A stretch of DNA of 64,000 nucleotides, taken from the NCBI RefSeq assembly GCF_027853965.1, contig NZ_JAQGLB010000007.1, positions 62,001 through 126,000 of the forward strand, written 5' to 3'. The notes under the pieces are model-generated. The model saw only the letters and a program-made list of their open reading frames with translations, was not told the DNA's origin and ran no database searches. This DNA is from Saccharopolyspora indica (GTDB taxonomy: Bacteria; Actinomycetota; Actinomycetes; Mycobacteriales; Pseudonocardiaceae). Both the position numbers and the translations under genes were made by a program. This document shows, piece after piece, positions 24,253-34,114 of the stretch (the first letter of the stretch is position 1; each line of letters starts with the position of its first letter).

Positions 24253-25304
24253 TTACTTCGCGAGGGTTTCGGCGATCTCGTAGGTGTTGAGCGCCGCGCC
24301 CTTGCGGAGGTTGTCACCGCAGACGAAGAAGTCCAGCGTGTTCGGGAAGTCCAGCGCCTGGCGGACGCGGCCCACGTAGGTCGGGTCCTCGCCGACCACG
24401 CCGGCCGGGGTCGGGAACACGCCGTTGTCGTGGTCGTCCTGCAGGACGATCGTCGGCTGCGCCTCGAACAGCCGGTGCGCCTGCTCCACGGTCACCTCGC
24501 GCTCGAAGGTGGCGTGCACCGCCAGCGAGTGCGTGGTCACCACCGGCACCCGGACGCAGGTCGCGGAGACCTTCAGGTCCGGGATGCCCAGGATCTTGCG
24601 GGACTCGTTGCGGACCTTGAGCTCCTCGGAGGTCCAGCCGTCGTCCTTGCGCGAACCGGCCCACGGCACCACGTTCAGCGCCAGCGGAGCCTTGAACGGC
24701 GTCTCCGCGGGCAGCCCGGCCGCGGCCAGCGCCTCGGCCACGTCACCGGCGCGCTCCCCGACGCCCTTGCCCGCGACCGCGGCGATCTCCGCCTGCAGCC
24801 GGTCGATGCCTTCCTGACCAGCACCGGAAGCGGCCTGGTAGGAGGAGACGACCAGCTCGCGCAGGCCGAACTCGCGGTGCAGCGCACCCAGCGCCGCCAT
24901 CATCGACAGCGTGGTGCAGTTCGGGTTGGCGATGATGCCCTTGGGCCGCTCGTTCGCCTGCTCCGCGTTGACCTCGGGCACCACCAGCGGCACCTCGGGG
25001 TCCATCCGGAACGCACCGGAGTTGTCCACCGCGATCGCGCCGCGCTCGGCCGCCACCGGCGCCCACTGCGCGGAGACCTCGTCCGGCACGTCGAACAGCG
25101 CGATGTCCACGCCGTCGAACGCCTCCGGCGCGAGCTCCACCACGGTGTGCTCCTGGCCGCGCACGGTGATCTTCTTGCCCGCCGACCGCGCGGAGGCGAT
25201 CAACCGGATCTCGCCCCACGGCACGGAGTCGCGGTTGTTGATGATGTCGATCATCACGGTGCCGACCGCGCCGGTCGCACCCACGATTGCCAGCGTCGGT
25301 GCCA

Positions 25305-25305
<1 letters not shown>
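24253..25305 (-). CDS. asd: Aspartate-semialdehyde dehydrogenase
   Basis: 350 residues. It catalyses NADPH-dependent reduction of aspartyl phosphate to aspartate semialdehyde, the branch point to lysine/diaminopimelate, threonine and methionine. The N-terminal Rossmann loop is IVGATGAVG and the catalytic cysteine lies in IIANPNCTT. The substrate-binding segment [14 protein letters not shown] and the later His in [13 protein letters not shown] are as expected. Its start overlaps the ask stop by one base on the minus strand (TGATG), the standard actinobacterial ask-asd operon. A strong terminator follows. Confidence 0.96.
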
Positions 25306-26570
<1,265 letters not shown>

Positions 26571-26842
26571 GTGAAACAAACCTCCTCGACCGCTGCGGTC
26601 GCCCCGGGCACGGGTTGTCCCCGCACTGACACCGGTGGACGAAGAGCGCCAACGCACCGCGGGCGCGCAGGTTGCCCCAGCGACCGAGCAGTCGACAGCG
26701 TCGGCCGCTACCGGCCGAAACGGCCTTCTACCAGGTCGCTCCGCTGCCGGACTAGCCTACCGAACCGACACCGCCCGACCCCAGCCCCAGCGGTCGCCAC
26801 TACCCTGAGAGGCTCGATTGTCGACAAGCGCGGAGGACGGGG

Positions 26843-28084
26843 TTGCCCACCACTCCAGGTGCGATCGAGCCACCCACGGGAAGTCTCGGAAACAGCCCTG
26901 CTACCCAGCGGAAACACTCCGGATCCACGGCGCTGGACCGGCTGCTGGACGGCTCGCCGCAACGGCGTCGGCTGATCGTCGCCGTCGCGCCTGCTGTGGT
27001 TTACCTCGCAATCCGTCTGGTCGGCCTGCTGGTGCTCGCCTGGCTGTCCGCGGCCAACGACGAAGCGATCCTGGACAACCTGCGCGCCTGGGACGGGCAG
27101 TGGTACCTGGAGATCGCCCAGCACGGCTACGGCGGCGTGGATCCGAGCATGGTGGACGGCTTCGGCAACCGGTACCCGGAGACGCCGCTGGCCTTCTTCC
27201 CCGGCTACCCGCTGCTGATCATGGCGTTCTCGCTGATCCCGGGGGTCAGCGCGACCGGTGGCGCGATCACCGCGAGCCTGGCCTGCGGGGTGGCCGCGGC
27301 CTACGGGCTGGCGCGGCTGGGCCGCCGGATCGGCGGTTCCGAGGGCGTCGGGCTGCTGCTGGTGGTGCTGTTCGCGGCGGCACCGATGTCGGTGGTGCTG
27401 TCGATGGCCTACTCGGAGGCGCTGTTCTGCGCGCTGGCGATCTGGGCGCTGATCGGGGTCATCGAGCGGAACTGGCTGCTGGCCGGGCTGTGCTGCGCGG
27501 CGGCAGGCCTGGTGCGGCCGACCGCCGCGGCGCTGATCGGCGTGATCGGGCTCGCCGCGCTGATCGCCATCGTGCAGCGGAAGGACACCTGGCGGCCGTG
27601 GCTGGCGATGCTGCTGGCGCCGAGCGGGATGCTGCTCTACATCGGCTGGGTGGGGGTCCAGACCGGCAACCTGACCGGCTACTTCGCGCTCCAGCAGCGC
27701 GGCTGGTCGTCGCAGTTCGACGGCGGTGTCGCCACCGCGCAGTTCCTGCTGGAGTCGCTGACCACGGAGAAGTCGGTCTTCGAGACGTTCACGACGTGGG
27801 TCGTGCTGGCCGCGCTGGTGCTGATGGTGCTCTGCCTGCGGCAGCGGATGCCGTGGCCGCTGCTGCTGTTCGCCGCCGCGGTGCTGGTGCTGGACCTGGG
27901 CTCGGACGGCTTGATGTACTCGAAGGTGCGCCTGATGCTGCCGGCGTTCCCGCTGCTCATCCCGGTGGCGATCGGGTTGGCGCGGCGCCGGACGACCACG
28001 GCGGTGACGACCGCGGTGCTGCTGGTGTTCTTCGGCTCGTGGTTCGGCGCCTACTCGCTGACGGCCTGGCAGTACGCGATCTGA
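26843..28084 (+). CDS. PIG-V-like integral membrane mannosyltransferase (GT-C fold)
   Basis: 413 residues with about ten transmembrane helices. The first extracytoplasmic loop holds the GT-C/PIG-V hallmark RAWDGQWYLEIAQHGY, with an acidic residue essential in the family, followed by FFPGYPLL and the helix AYSEALFCAL, another PIG-V feature. Such enzymes use polyprenyl-phosphomannose on the outer membrane face. TTG start at 26843 with GGAGG nine bases upstream. The N-terminal 40 residues are cytoplasmic and low-complexity. Divergent from ask. The acceptor (lipid, glycan or protein) is unknown. Confidence 0.8.
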   Translation: MPTTPGAIEPPTGSLGNSPATQRKHSGSTALDRLLDGSPQRRRLIVAVAPAVVYLAIRLVGLLVLAWLSAANDEAILDNLRAWDGQWYLEIAQHGYGGVDPSMVDGFGNRYPETPLAFFPGYPLLIMAFSLIPGVSATGGAITASLACGVAAAYGLARLGRRIGGSEGVGLLLVVLFAAAPMSVVLSMAYSEALFCALAIWALIGVIERNWLLAGLCCAAAGLVRPTAAALIGVIGLAALIAIVQRKDTWRPWLAMLLAPSGMLLYIGWVGVQTGNLTGYFALQQRGWSSQFDGGVATAQFLLESLTTEKSVFETFTTWVVLAALVLMVLCLRQRMPWPLLLFAAAVLVLDLGSDGLMYSKVRLMLPAFPLLIPVAIGLARRRTTTAVTTAVLLVFFGSWFGAYSLTAWQYAI

Positions 28085-28149
28085 GCCTGCGGTGGACAGC
28101 GGCGGGCTCGGTCGACAGACTCGCGGGGCGACGACCTGGGAGGTGTCCC

Positions 28150-28770
28150 GTGACCGCTGAGGACTACACGGTCGAGGTTCCGGCGAGCAAGCCGGCGGAG
28201 ACGTCCGTGCCGGTGCACCCGCTGCTGGCGGAGCGCTGGAGCCCGCGCGCGATGGACCCGTCGACGACGTTGAGCGACGAGCAGTTCACCGCGCTGTTCG
28301 AGGCGGCCCGGTGGGCGCCGTCGTGGGGCAACACCCAGCCCGCGCGCTACATCGCGGCGCGGCGCGGCGAGCCGGTCTTCGACCGCATCCACGGCACGCT
28401 GTCGCGCGGGAACAAGGGCTGGACCAGCAACGCCGCCGCGCTGGCGATCGGCGTGGCGCAGCTGATCGACGGGGACGGCGAGCCGCTGCCCTACGGCGAG
28501 TACGGGGTGGCGCTGGCGACGCAGAACCTGGTGCTGCAGGCCGTCGCCGAGGGCCTCCACGGACACCAGATGGCCGGGTTCGACCGGGACGCGGTGCGCG
28601 CGGAGTTCGGCGTCCCGGCCGAGTTCGAGCCGGTCGTGGCCGTCGCAGTAGGCGGCCTGGGGACGTTGGCGGGCATGCCCGAGCGGCTGCAGGAGAAGGA
28701 GCTCCGCCCGCGCATCCGCAAGCCCCTGGCGGAGCTGGTCTTCACCGACTGGGGACAGCCGCGGTTCTGA
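28150..28770 (+). CDS. Nitroreductase-family flavoprotein
   Basis: 206 residues. The N-terminal FMN-binding signature ERWSPRAMDP...LFEAARWAPSWGNTQPARYI is the classic nitroreductase motif (R-SxR..., ARWAPSxxNxQPWR). YGVALATQNLVLQAVAEGL and the late VAVAVGGLG complete the fold. It would be an FMN-dependent NAD(P)H oxidoreductase of nitro compounds, quinones or enones. GTG 28150 has GGGAGGTG upstream. It follows the mannosyltransferase by 65 bases; co-transcription is possible. Confidence 0.87.
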   Translation: MTAEDYTVEVPASKPAETSVPVHPLLAERWSPRAMDPSTTLSDEQFTALFEAARWAPSWGNTQPARYIAARRGEPVFDRIHGTLSRGNKGWTSNAAALAIGVAQLIDGDGEPLPYGEYGVALATQNLVLQAVAEGLHGHQMAGFDRDAVRAEFGVPAEFEPVVAVAVGGLGTLAGMPERLQEKELRPRIRKPLAELVFTDWGQPRF

Positions 28771-28792
28771 CCGCCGTTTCTGCAGGTGGTGG

Positions 28793-28838
28793 GCCGTGAG
28801 TGCTTTGTGGGGTTATAGCACCACAAAACGCTCACGGC
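28793..28838. repeat. Convergent-junction palindrome, copy 4
   Basis: GCCGTGAGTGCTTTGTGGGG and the complementary CCACAAAACGCTCACGGC flank TTATAGCA. 46 bp between the convergent nitroreductase and DUF3817-like genes. Confidence 0.85.
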
Positions 28839-28862
28839 TTTTGACCAGCGCGGACCCAAGCG

Positions 28863-29102
28863 CTAGCGGTGGCCCAGGCGGCGCAGGGCGAGCAGGCCGC
28901 CGATGCCGGGGATGAGCGCGAGCCAGCGGGCTGCGGGCGGTGCCGGGATCAGGAACGTGGCCGCGATGGTGACCAGGTAGGCCATCCCGTGCAGTGGGCC
29001 GACCAGCGACGACACCCCGCCGATGTGCACCGTGAACAGGTTGATCAGCAGGAGTGCGAGAGAGGCGGCCTCGGCTGCCGCGGCGATCCGGAGGATGCGC
29101 AC
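28863..29102 (-). CDS. Small membrane protein, DUF3817-like
   Basis: 79 residues with three hydrophobic helices (EAASLALLLINLFTV, GPLHGMAYLVTIAATFLI, WLALIPGIGGLLAL). The GPLHG segment in the middle and the size resemble DUF3817. The GTG start is directly adjacent to the stop of the upstream membrane gene (TGA then GTG), so the pair is translationally coupled. Both face a PadR regulator across a clear operator. Function unknown. Confidence 0.7.
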   Translation of the reverse strand: MRILRIAAAAEAASLALLLINLFTVHIGGVSSLVGPLHGMAYLVTIAATFLIPAPPAARWLALIPGIGGLLALRRLGHR

Positions 29103-29549
29103 TCATGCTCCCGTGGTCGAGCCGGGGCGGACGATCATCAGGACGGTGACGATCGCCCAGAGCACGTTGAAGATGCCGGTGACCATCGCCAGCCGGCTCA
29201 CCGTGCCGAGCATCTCGCGCGGCTTGTCGAGCAGTCGGCGCTGCGCGGGCAGGATCGCCAGCGCGAGGACGGCCGCGGCGATGGCGGTGAGCACGATCGA
29301 CACGAGCAGCCAGGCGTCGGTCAGCACGCCGAGCTGGGCGCCGGTGGCGACGCCGAAGACCGGGACGGCGATCCCGAACACCGCGTAGACGCGGCAGATG
29401 CGGTGCAGCACCTCGGCGATCGCGGCGGAACGCTCCTGGTCATCGGCGGCTTGCCGGGCGAAGTTGGGGAACATCGAGGCGGCGACGGCGATCGGCCCGA
29501 CCGCCAGGATCGCCGCGATCACGTGTATCGACAGCAGCAGCTTGGTCAC
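29103..29549 (-). CDS. DUF2269-like integral membrane protein
   Basis: 148 residues with four transmembrane helices; begins VTKLLLSIHVIAAILAVGPIAVAASMFP. The early His in a helix (SIHVIAAILAVG) and the overall pattern resemble DUF2269/YozB-type proteins. GTG 29549 is chosen because GAGAGGGG lies just upstream, and because the upstream ATG at 29570 falls inside the inverted repeat taken to be the PadR operator. First gene of a two-gene unit with the 79-residue membrane protein. Function unknown. Confidence 0.7.
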   Translation of the reverse strand: MTKLLLSIHVIAAILAVGPIAVAASMFPNFARQAADDQERSAAIAEVLHRICRVYAVFGIAVPVFGVATGAQLGVLTDAWLLVSIVLTAIAAAVLALAILPAQRRLLDKPREMLGTVSRLAMVTGIFNVLWAIVTVLMIVRPGSTTGA

Positions 29550-29568
29550 GTTGGCCCCTCTCGGATCC

Positions 29569-29589
29569 ATATGTTGCCTGCCAACATAT
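29569..29589. promoter_or_regulatory. Probable PadR operator (8-5-8 inverted repeat)
   Basis: ATATGTTG-N5-CAACATAT is a perfect inverted repeat containing the ATGT...ACAT pattern recognised by PadR-family repressors. It is AT-rich and lies between the divergent DUF2269-like and padR-type genes. Confidence 0.75.
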
Positions 29590-29624
29590 ACGCAGCCAAT
29601 GCTCGATGTGTAGGCTCTCGACTC

Positions 29625-29954
29625 ATGAGGGCTGATGCGGTGCGAGGGCATCTGGACGGGCTGCTGCTCGCGGTGCTCGAATCCGGCCCGCTGCACGGCT
29701 ACGCGATCATCACCGCTGTGCAGCGCCGCAGCGGCGGTGCGCTGGCGCTGCGCACGGGCACGATCTACCCGGCGCTGAACCGGCTGGAGCGCCTCGGGTT
29801 CCTGCGCAGCACCTGGCAGTCCATCGGCGAGAGACGGCGGCGCTGCTACGAGCTCACCGACTCCGGTCGCCGCGGACTGGACACCGAGCGCAGCGCGTGG
29901 GACGAGTTCACCAGCGCGATCGGTTCGGTGCTCAACCCCGGGCGCGCCACATGA
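29625..29954 (+). CDS. PadR-family transcriptional regulator
   Basis: 109 residues forming the PadR winged helix: LDGLLLAVLESGPLHGYAIITAVQ, then TGTIYPALNRLERLGFL (recognition helix) and RRRRCYELTDSGRRGL (wing). It belongs to the short PadR-s2 type without a long C-terminal domain. The stop overlaps the next start (ATGA), coupling it to a permease-prefix-domain membrane protein. A perfect palindrome in the upstream divergent region suggests control of the two small membrane-protein genes as well as itself. Confidence 0.9.
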   Translation: MRADAVRGHLDGLLLAVLESGPLHGYAIITAVQRRSGGALALRTGTIYPALNRLERLGFLRSTWQSIGERRRRCYELTDSGRRGLDTERSAWDEFTSAIGSVLNPGRAT

Positions 29955-30592
29955 GCGATCCCGTCGAGCACTACGTCGCCGACCTGTCAGCAGCGCTGCG
30001 CGGACCGGCTCGGGCCAAGGCCCGGATGATCGACGAGATCCGCGACGGCCTCGCCGAGACCATCGCCGCCCACTCCGACCACGGCGTGCCGCACGATCAG
30101 GCCGTCGAGCGGGCGCTGCGCGAGTTCGGCACCGTCGACGAGCTCGTGCCGAGCTGCCAGCAGGAGCTGACCATCGCCCAGACCCGGGTCACCGCGGCCA
30201 AGCTCGTCATCGTCGTCGGGTTCCTGATCGCCTGCGGCCACGTGGTCTGGACGGTCGGCGGCTGGCAGCTCCCGGCAGCGGCGCAGATCATGATCGGCAT
30301 CGCGGGGACGGCGGCGACGCTCGCGGCGACCGCGCTCGCCGCGACCGGGATCATGACCCGCTGGATGCCGGCGCCGGAGGGCCTGCCGACCTTGGTCGGC
30401 TGGGCGAGCAGCACGGCCAGCGTGGCGATGCCGTTCGCCGCGCTCGCGCTGGCCACGACCTCGCCGCTGGACAGCACCTGGCCGTCGATCGCGCTCACGG
30501 CGGTGGTCGCGGTGGGATCGCACGTGGTGCTGGCGGCATCGGCCCGCACCTGCCGGGAATGCGCCCGGCTTCCGGCCGAAGAACCCACCTGA
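29951..30592 (+). CDS. Membrane protein with N-terminal permease-prefix (HAAS-like) domain
   Basis: 213 residues. The first ~75 (VEHYVADLSAALRGPARAKARMIDEIRDGLAET...ALREFGTVDEL) form the helical domain often found next to PadR regulators, which may sense signals. Four to five transmembrane helices follow. Coupled to padR by an ATGA overlap. PadR plus this domain is a recurrent regulatory pair in actinobacteria and Firmicutes. Specific function unknown. Confidence 0.75.
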   Translation: MSDPVEHYVADLSAALRGPARAKARMIDEIRDGLAETIAAHSDHGVPHDQAVERALREFGTVDELVPSCQQELTIAQTRVTAAKLVIVVGFLIACGHVVWTVGGWQLPAAAQIMIGIAGTAATLAATALAATGIMTRWMPAPEGLPTLVGWASSTASVAMPFAALALATTSPLDSTWPSIALTAVVAVGSHVVLAASARTCRECARLPAEEPT

Positions 30593-30607
30593 TCGCTCTG
30601 CGGACGA

Positions 30608-30695
30608 CTCCGTTTCCGCTGGTGGTGGCCCGTGAGTGGTTTGTGGGGCTATAACACCACAAAACGCTCACGGGACCTGGCCAGCGGAAACGGAG
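30608..30695. repeat. Convergent-junction palindrome, copy 5, nested in an outer inverted repeat
   Basis: The core (30629-30674) is CCCGTGAGTGGTTTGTGG... paired with ...CCACAAAACGCTCACGGG around CTATAA. Outside it, CTCCGTTTCCGCTGG (30608-30622) pairs perfectly with CCAGCGGAAACGGAG (30681-30695), so the whole 88 bases can form one cruciform or long hairpin. It lies between convergent genes. Confidence 0.85.
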
Positions 30696-30737
30696 CATGA
30701 AGGGTGCGGCGGACCTCCAGGCCGGTGCTGCTGCGCC

Positions 30738-32192
30738 CTACTGCGATGGCTGGAAGCCGCCGGTCTGCTGCTCGAGCAGTTCGGCCAGCCGGAGCGGGGT
30801 GCGGTCCTCGAACATCGGGCCGATGAGCTGCACTCCGACCGGCAGGCCCTCGGGGGACCGGCCCGCTGGTACGGCGGTGGCGGGCAGGCCGGGCATGGTG
30901 GCCAGACCGGCCCAGACGAGCTGGTCGAAGTAGTGGTGCTCGACGCCGTCGATGTCGATGCGCCGTTCCCCCGGATCGGGGTTGTGGTCGTGCGGGAACG
31001 CGGGAGTCGGCGTGATCGGGCACACCACGGCGTCGAACTCGGCGAACAGCTGCCGCCAGCCGTGGCGGTGGAGCTCGCGGCGGTTGTTCGCCTCGATCCA
31101 GTCGCGGTGGCTGAACACCATCGCGCGCTGCCGCACGGCGTCGAGGCTCTGGTCGTCCGCGCTCAGCCCGGCGGCGCGGATCCGCAGCTGCTCGTGCGAA
31201 TCGACGGGGAAGCGCGCGACGGATCCCGAGATCAGCAGCTGCATGTAGATCGTCGCGGCTTCGGTCAGATCGGGCAGCAGCGGGCTGTGCCGTTCGACGC
31301 GGGCACCGCCGTCGACGAGCGCGGCGGCCACCCGGTCCACGCCCGCACGCACGGCGGAGGAGGTCGGAAGGAGCGGATGCTCGTCCAGGACCAGGACCCG
31401 GAAGTCGTCGAGCCGCTCGTGGCGGGCGGGCGGCAGCACCAGGTGGTGGGCCTTGCCGAGCGTCAGCGGGTCCGGTCCGGCCATGACGTCGAGCAGGAGC
31501 GTGAGGTCGCGGGCGGTGCGCGCCATCGGACCGACGACGGCGAGGTCGGAGTCGACCGGCAAGGCCGGCTCGGACGGCGCGACCATCCCGCCGCGGGCTG
31601 CCACCAGTCCGAGCGTCGGCTTGTGCGCGTAGATGCCGCAGAAGTGCGCGGGGGTGCGCAGCGAACCGGCGAGGTCGGAGCCGATGGACAGCGCGCCGAA
31701 CCCGCACGCCAGGGCCGCCGCCGACCCGCCGGAGGACCCGCCCGACGTGCGATCGTGGTCCCACGGGTTGTTGGTGGTGCCGTAGATCTCGTTGAAGCTC
31801 TGGATGTCTTGCAGCCCCAGGGGCACGTTGGTCTTGCCGAGCACCACCGCACCCGCGTCCTTGAGCCGCGCCACCTGCACCGCGTCTTCGGTCGGCACGT
31901 AGTTCCGGTGCGGTGGCATGCCCCAGGTCGTGGGCAGCCCGGCGATGTTGTACGACTCCTTGACCGTCACCGGAATGCCGAGCAGCGGCCGGTCCTCACC
32001 ACGCGCGCGTGCCTGGTCGGCGCGGTGCGCGGCGTCCCGCGCGCGGTCGAAGTCCGGCACGCAGATCGCGTTGATCGCCTCGTCGTCGCGCTCGATGCGC
32101 GCGATCGCCTCTTCGGTCAGTTCCACCGATGTCACCGCACCGGCGCGCAACGCGGCAACGAGCTCTTCGGCAGATTTCAGGCTCCACTCCAT
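30738..32192 (-). CDS. Amidase-signature-family amidohydrolase
   Basis: 484 residues. The Ser-cisSer-Lys triad is visible: Lys in GIPVTVKESYNIAG, and the Gly/Ser-rich signature TSGGSSGGSAAALACG with the nucleophilic Ser in GSDLAGSLRTPAHFCGIYAHKPT. Length fits the AS family, which hydrolyses amides ranging from small aliphatic amides to Glu-tRNA(Gln). The absence of neighbouring gatC/gatB and the sequence style suggest a stand-alone amidase. ATG 32192 gives the usual MEWSLKSAEELVAALRAG start. Substrate unknown. Confidence 0.9.
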   Translation of the reverse strand: MEWSLKSAEELVAALRAGAVTSVELTEEAIARIERDDEAINAICVPDFDRARDAAHRADQARARGEDRPLLGIPVTVKESYNIAGLPTTWGMPPHRNYVPTEDAVQVARLKDAGAVVLGKTNVPLGLQDIQSFNEIYGTTNNPWDHDRTSGGSSGGSAAALACGFGALSIGSDLAGSLRTPAHFCGIYAHKPTLGLVAARGGMVAPSEPALPVDSDLAVVGPMARTARDLTLLLDVMAGPDPLTLGKAHHLVLPPARHERLDDFRVLVLDEHPLLPTSSAVRAGVDRVAAALVDGGARVERHSPLLPDLTEAATIYMQLLISGSVARFPVDSHEQLRIRAAGLSADDQSLDAVRQRAMVFSHRDWIEANNRRELHRHGWRQLFAEFDAVVCPITPTPAFPHDHNPDPGERRIDIDGVEHHYFDQLVWAGLATMPGLPATAVPAGRSPEGLPVGVQLIGPMFEDRTPLRLAELLEQQTGGFQPSQ

Positions 32193-32413
32193 GAATCCGA
32201 AGCTATCGACCTGCCGAAGGGGGCACGAAATTCCTTTTCGCGCAACGGGAAAGACGAACACCGCCCTCGTTCTGCCGCCAAGGCGGCTAACCACTGGTCA
32301 CCGCACCGACAGCAGGCCGAACCCACCGCGCAGCCATGAAATGCCGCGTCGTGCAACAGGATGGACGTCTCAAGGCTTGTCGACGTTCCCGATCGCTCAT
32401 CGGGTACGTCCAC

Positions 32414-32533
32414 GTGACGACCAACATCACCCCGGACGTCGAGGGCGACGCCATCGACTTCTTCTTCACCAGCGAAGTAGTCGCGATCCTCGACCCCGAG
32501 TACGAGAACGCGGTGCTGTTCGAGGCCTCGTAA
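32414..32533 (+). CDS. Short hypothetical protein or 3' remnant of a gene
   Basis: From GTG 32414 the frame reads 39 residues with almost exclusively G/C third positions (MTTNITPDVEGDAID..., ending AILDPEYENAVLFEAS), as in real genes here. The 80 bases upstream in the same frame lack that bias. Either a tiny protein or the surviving end of a longer gene. It lies in the 346-base gap between the amidase start and the WYL gene; nothing else was seen in that gap. Confidence 0.4.
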   Translation: MTTNITPDVEGDAIDFFFTSEVVAILDPEYENAVLFEAS

Positions 32534-32538
32534 CGCGT

Positions 32539-33480
32539 TCACGGCAGAGCGGCTTTGGTGCAGCGGCGGGCCAGGTCGGCGAAGGCTTCTCTGAGCTCTG
32601 GTGGGCCGATCACCTCGACGTCCGCGTCGAACCTGGTGATGGCTGCCGCCAGGCCGGGCCAGGACCAGGAGCCGAGGACGACGCGGCAGCGGTTCGGGCC
32701 GAGCTCCTCCACCACTCCGTCGCGGGTGTAGCGGGAGACGGCGGCCGCCGGGAGGTCGAGGATCACTTCGCCGCGGCAGGGCCAGGCTCCGGTGGCGTCG
32801 GCTCCTCTGAAGCGGTTGATGACGAAGGCCGCGACGTCGCCGCCGGGCACTTCGCGGGGCGTGAAGCGCGGGCCGGTCGGGATGCGCGGGGTGATCCGGT
32901 CCGCGCGGAAGGTGCGCCAGTCGCCGCGGTCGAGGTCCCAGGCGACGAGGTACCAGCGCCTGGCCCAGGTGACGAGGTGGTGCGGTTCCACCCGGCGCGG
33001 ATCCCCGGATGCGTAGTCGAAGCGGAGGATCTCGCAGGCGCGGACGGCTGCGCCGAGCGCGAGCAGGACGTTGCTGCTGGCCTGCGGGGCCGAGTTCGGG
33101 ACGGTGGTGACCTGGAGCGCGTCGACGCGGCTGCGCAGGCGCGCGGGCATGACCTGCCGGACGGTGTTCAGCGCGCGCACGGCGGCTTCGTCGATACCGG
33201 CTCCGCTGGTGGTGGCGATCTGGAGCGCGATGGCGAGCGCCACGGCCTGCTCGTCGTCGAACAGCAGCGGCGGCAGTTCGGCACCGGGTTCGAGCCGGTA
33301 GCCGCCGTCGGGGCCCTTGACGGCCGCGATGGGATAGCCGAGTTCGCGCAGGCGGTCGACGTCGCGGCGCACGGTGCGCTGGCTGACCTGGAGCCGCTCG
33401 GCCAGCACCGCGCCCGGCCAGTCCCGGCGGGCTTGGAGCAGCGAGAGCAACGCGAGCAGTCTCGCCGAGGTTTTCGGCAT
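32539..33480 (-). CDS. WYL-domain transcriptional regulator (YafY type)
   Basis: 313 residues. The N-terminal DeoR-like winged helix is ARLLALLSLLQARRDWPGAVLAERLQVSQRTVRRDVDRLRELG. The WYL domain has HHLVTWARRWYLVAWDLDRGDWRTFRADRI, with the defining W-Y-L in RRWYLVAW, followed by the WCX-type C-terminal extension. ATG 33480 is chosen; ATG codons at 33489 and further upstream are possible. WYL domains bind nucleic acids or nucleotides and often control DNA-damage or phage responses. Divergent from dinB-like and AlkZ-like genes, which are its likely targets. Confidence 0.88.
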   Translation of the reverse strand: MPKTSARLLALLSLLQARRDWPGAVLAERLQVSQRTVRRDVDRLRELGYPIAAVKGPDGGYRLEPGAELPPLLFDDEQAVALAIALQIATTSGAGIDEAAVRALNTVRQVMPARLRSRVDALQVTTVPNSAPQASSNVLLALGAAVRACEILRFDYASGDPRRVEPHHLVTWARRWYLVAWDLDRGDWRTFRADRITPRIPTGPRFTPREVPGGDVAAFVINRFRGADATGAWPCRGEVILDLPAAAVSRYTRDGVVEELGPNRCRVVLGSWSWPGLAAAITRFDADVEVIGPPELREAFADLARRCTKAALP

Positions 33481-33542
33481 GTCTCCCATACTGCCCGCAG
33501 AAGAGGACACAACCTGTCCTGTTCACCTGAAATGGTCGTGCC

Positions 33543-34097
33543 ATGAACAACCTCGACGCCGAGCGCACCGCGCTGGTGACCATGCTCGCCACCACCCGAT
33601 CCACCCTGACCAGCACCGTTCGCGGGCTCAGCGACGACCAGCTCGGCGAGCGGCCGACGGTCAGCGAGCTGTGCCTGGGCGGCCTGATCAAGCACGTCGC
33701 GGCCATCGAGGAGATGTGGCTGCGCTTCGCCCTCGAAGGCCCCTCCGCCATGCGCTACGACCTGCCCGACGGCGTGACCTGGGCCGATTTCGCCGCCGGG
33801 ACCGCGCGCGAGTTCCCGCAGTGGATGATCGACCACCAGAACAACTTCAAGATGCTGCCCGGCGACACGCTGGCCTCGGTCGTCGAGCGCTACGAGAAGG
33901 TCGCCGCCCGCAGCGAGGAGATCATCGCCGACATCGACTTGTCGACATCGCACCCGCTGCCGGAAGCGCCGTGGCACGAGCCCGGTGCGGCGTGGAGCGT
34001 GCGTCAGGTGCTGTTGCACGTCATCGTCGAAACCGCCCAGCACGCCGGGCACGCCGACATCCTGCGCGAGACGATCGACGGCCAGAAGGCGTTCTGA
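33543..34097 (+). CDS. DinB/DUF664-family four-helix protein
   Basis: 184 residues. Metal-binding histidines of the DinB fold are placed as expected: His in GGLIKHVAAIEEMWL, and the pair in LLHVIVETAQHAGHADILRE near the C-terminus, a signature of the DUF664 subgroup. Such proteins are often thiol-dependent S-transferases using mycothiol or bacillithiol. It starts 62 bases from the WYL regulator and is followed after 17 bases by the AlkZ-like gene. A detoxification role is inference. Confidence 0.87.
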   Translation: MNNLDAERTALVTMLATTRSTLTSTVRGLSDDQLGERPTVSELCLGGLIKHVAAIEEMWLRFALEGPSAMRYDLPDGVTWADFAAGTAREFPQWMIDHQNNFKMLPGDTLASVVERYEKVAARSEEIIADIDLSTSHPLPEAPWHEPGAAWSVRQVLLHVIVETAQHAGHADILRETIDGQKAF

Positions 34098-34114
34098 ACG
34101 GGAGAAACCGCGGC

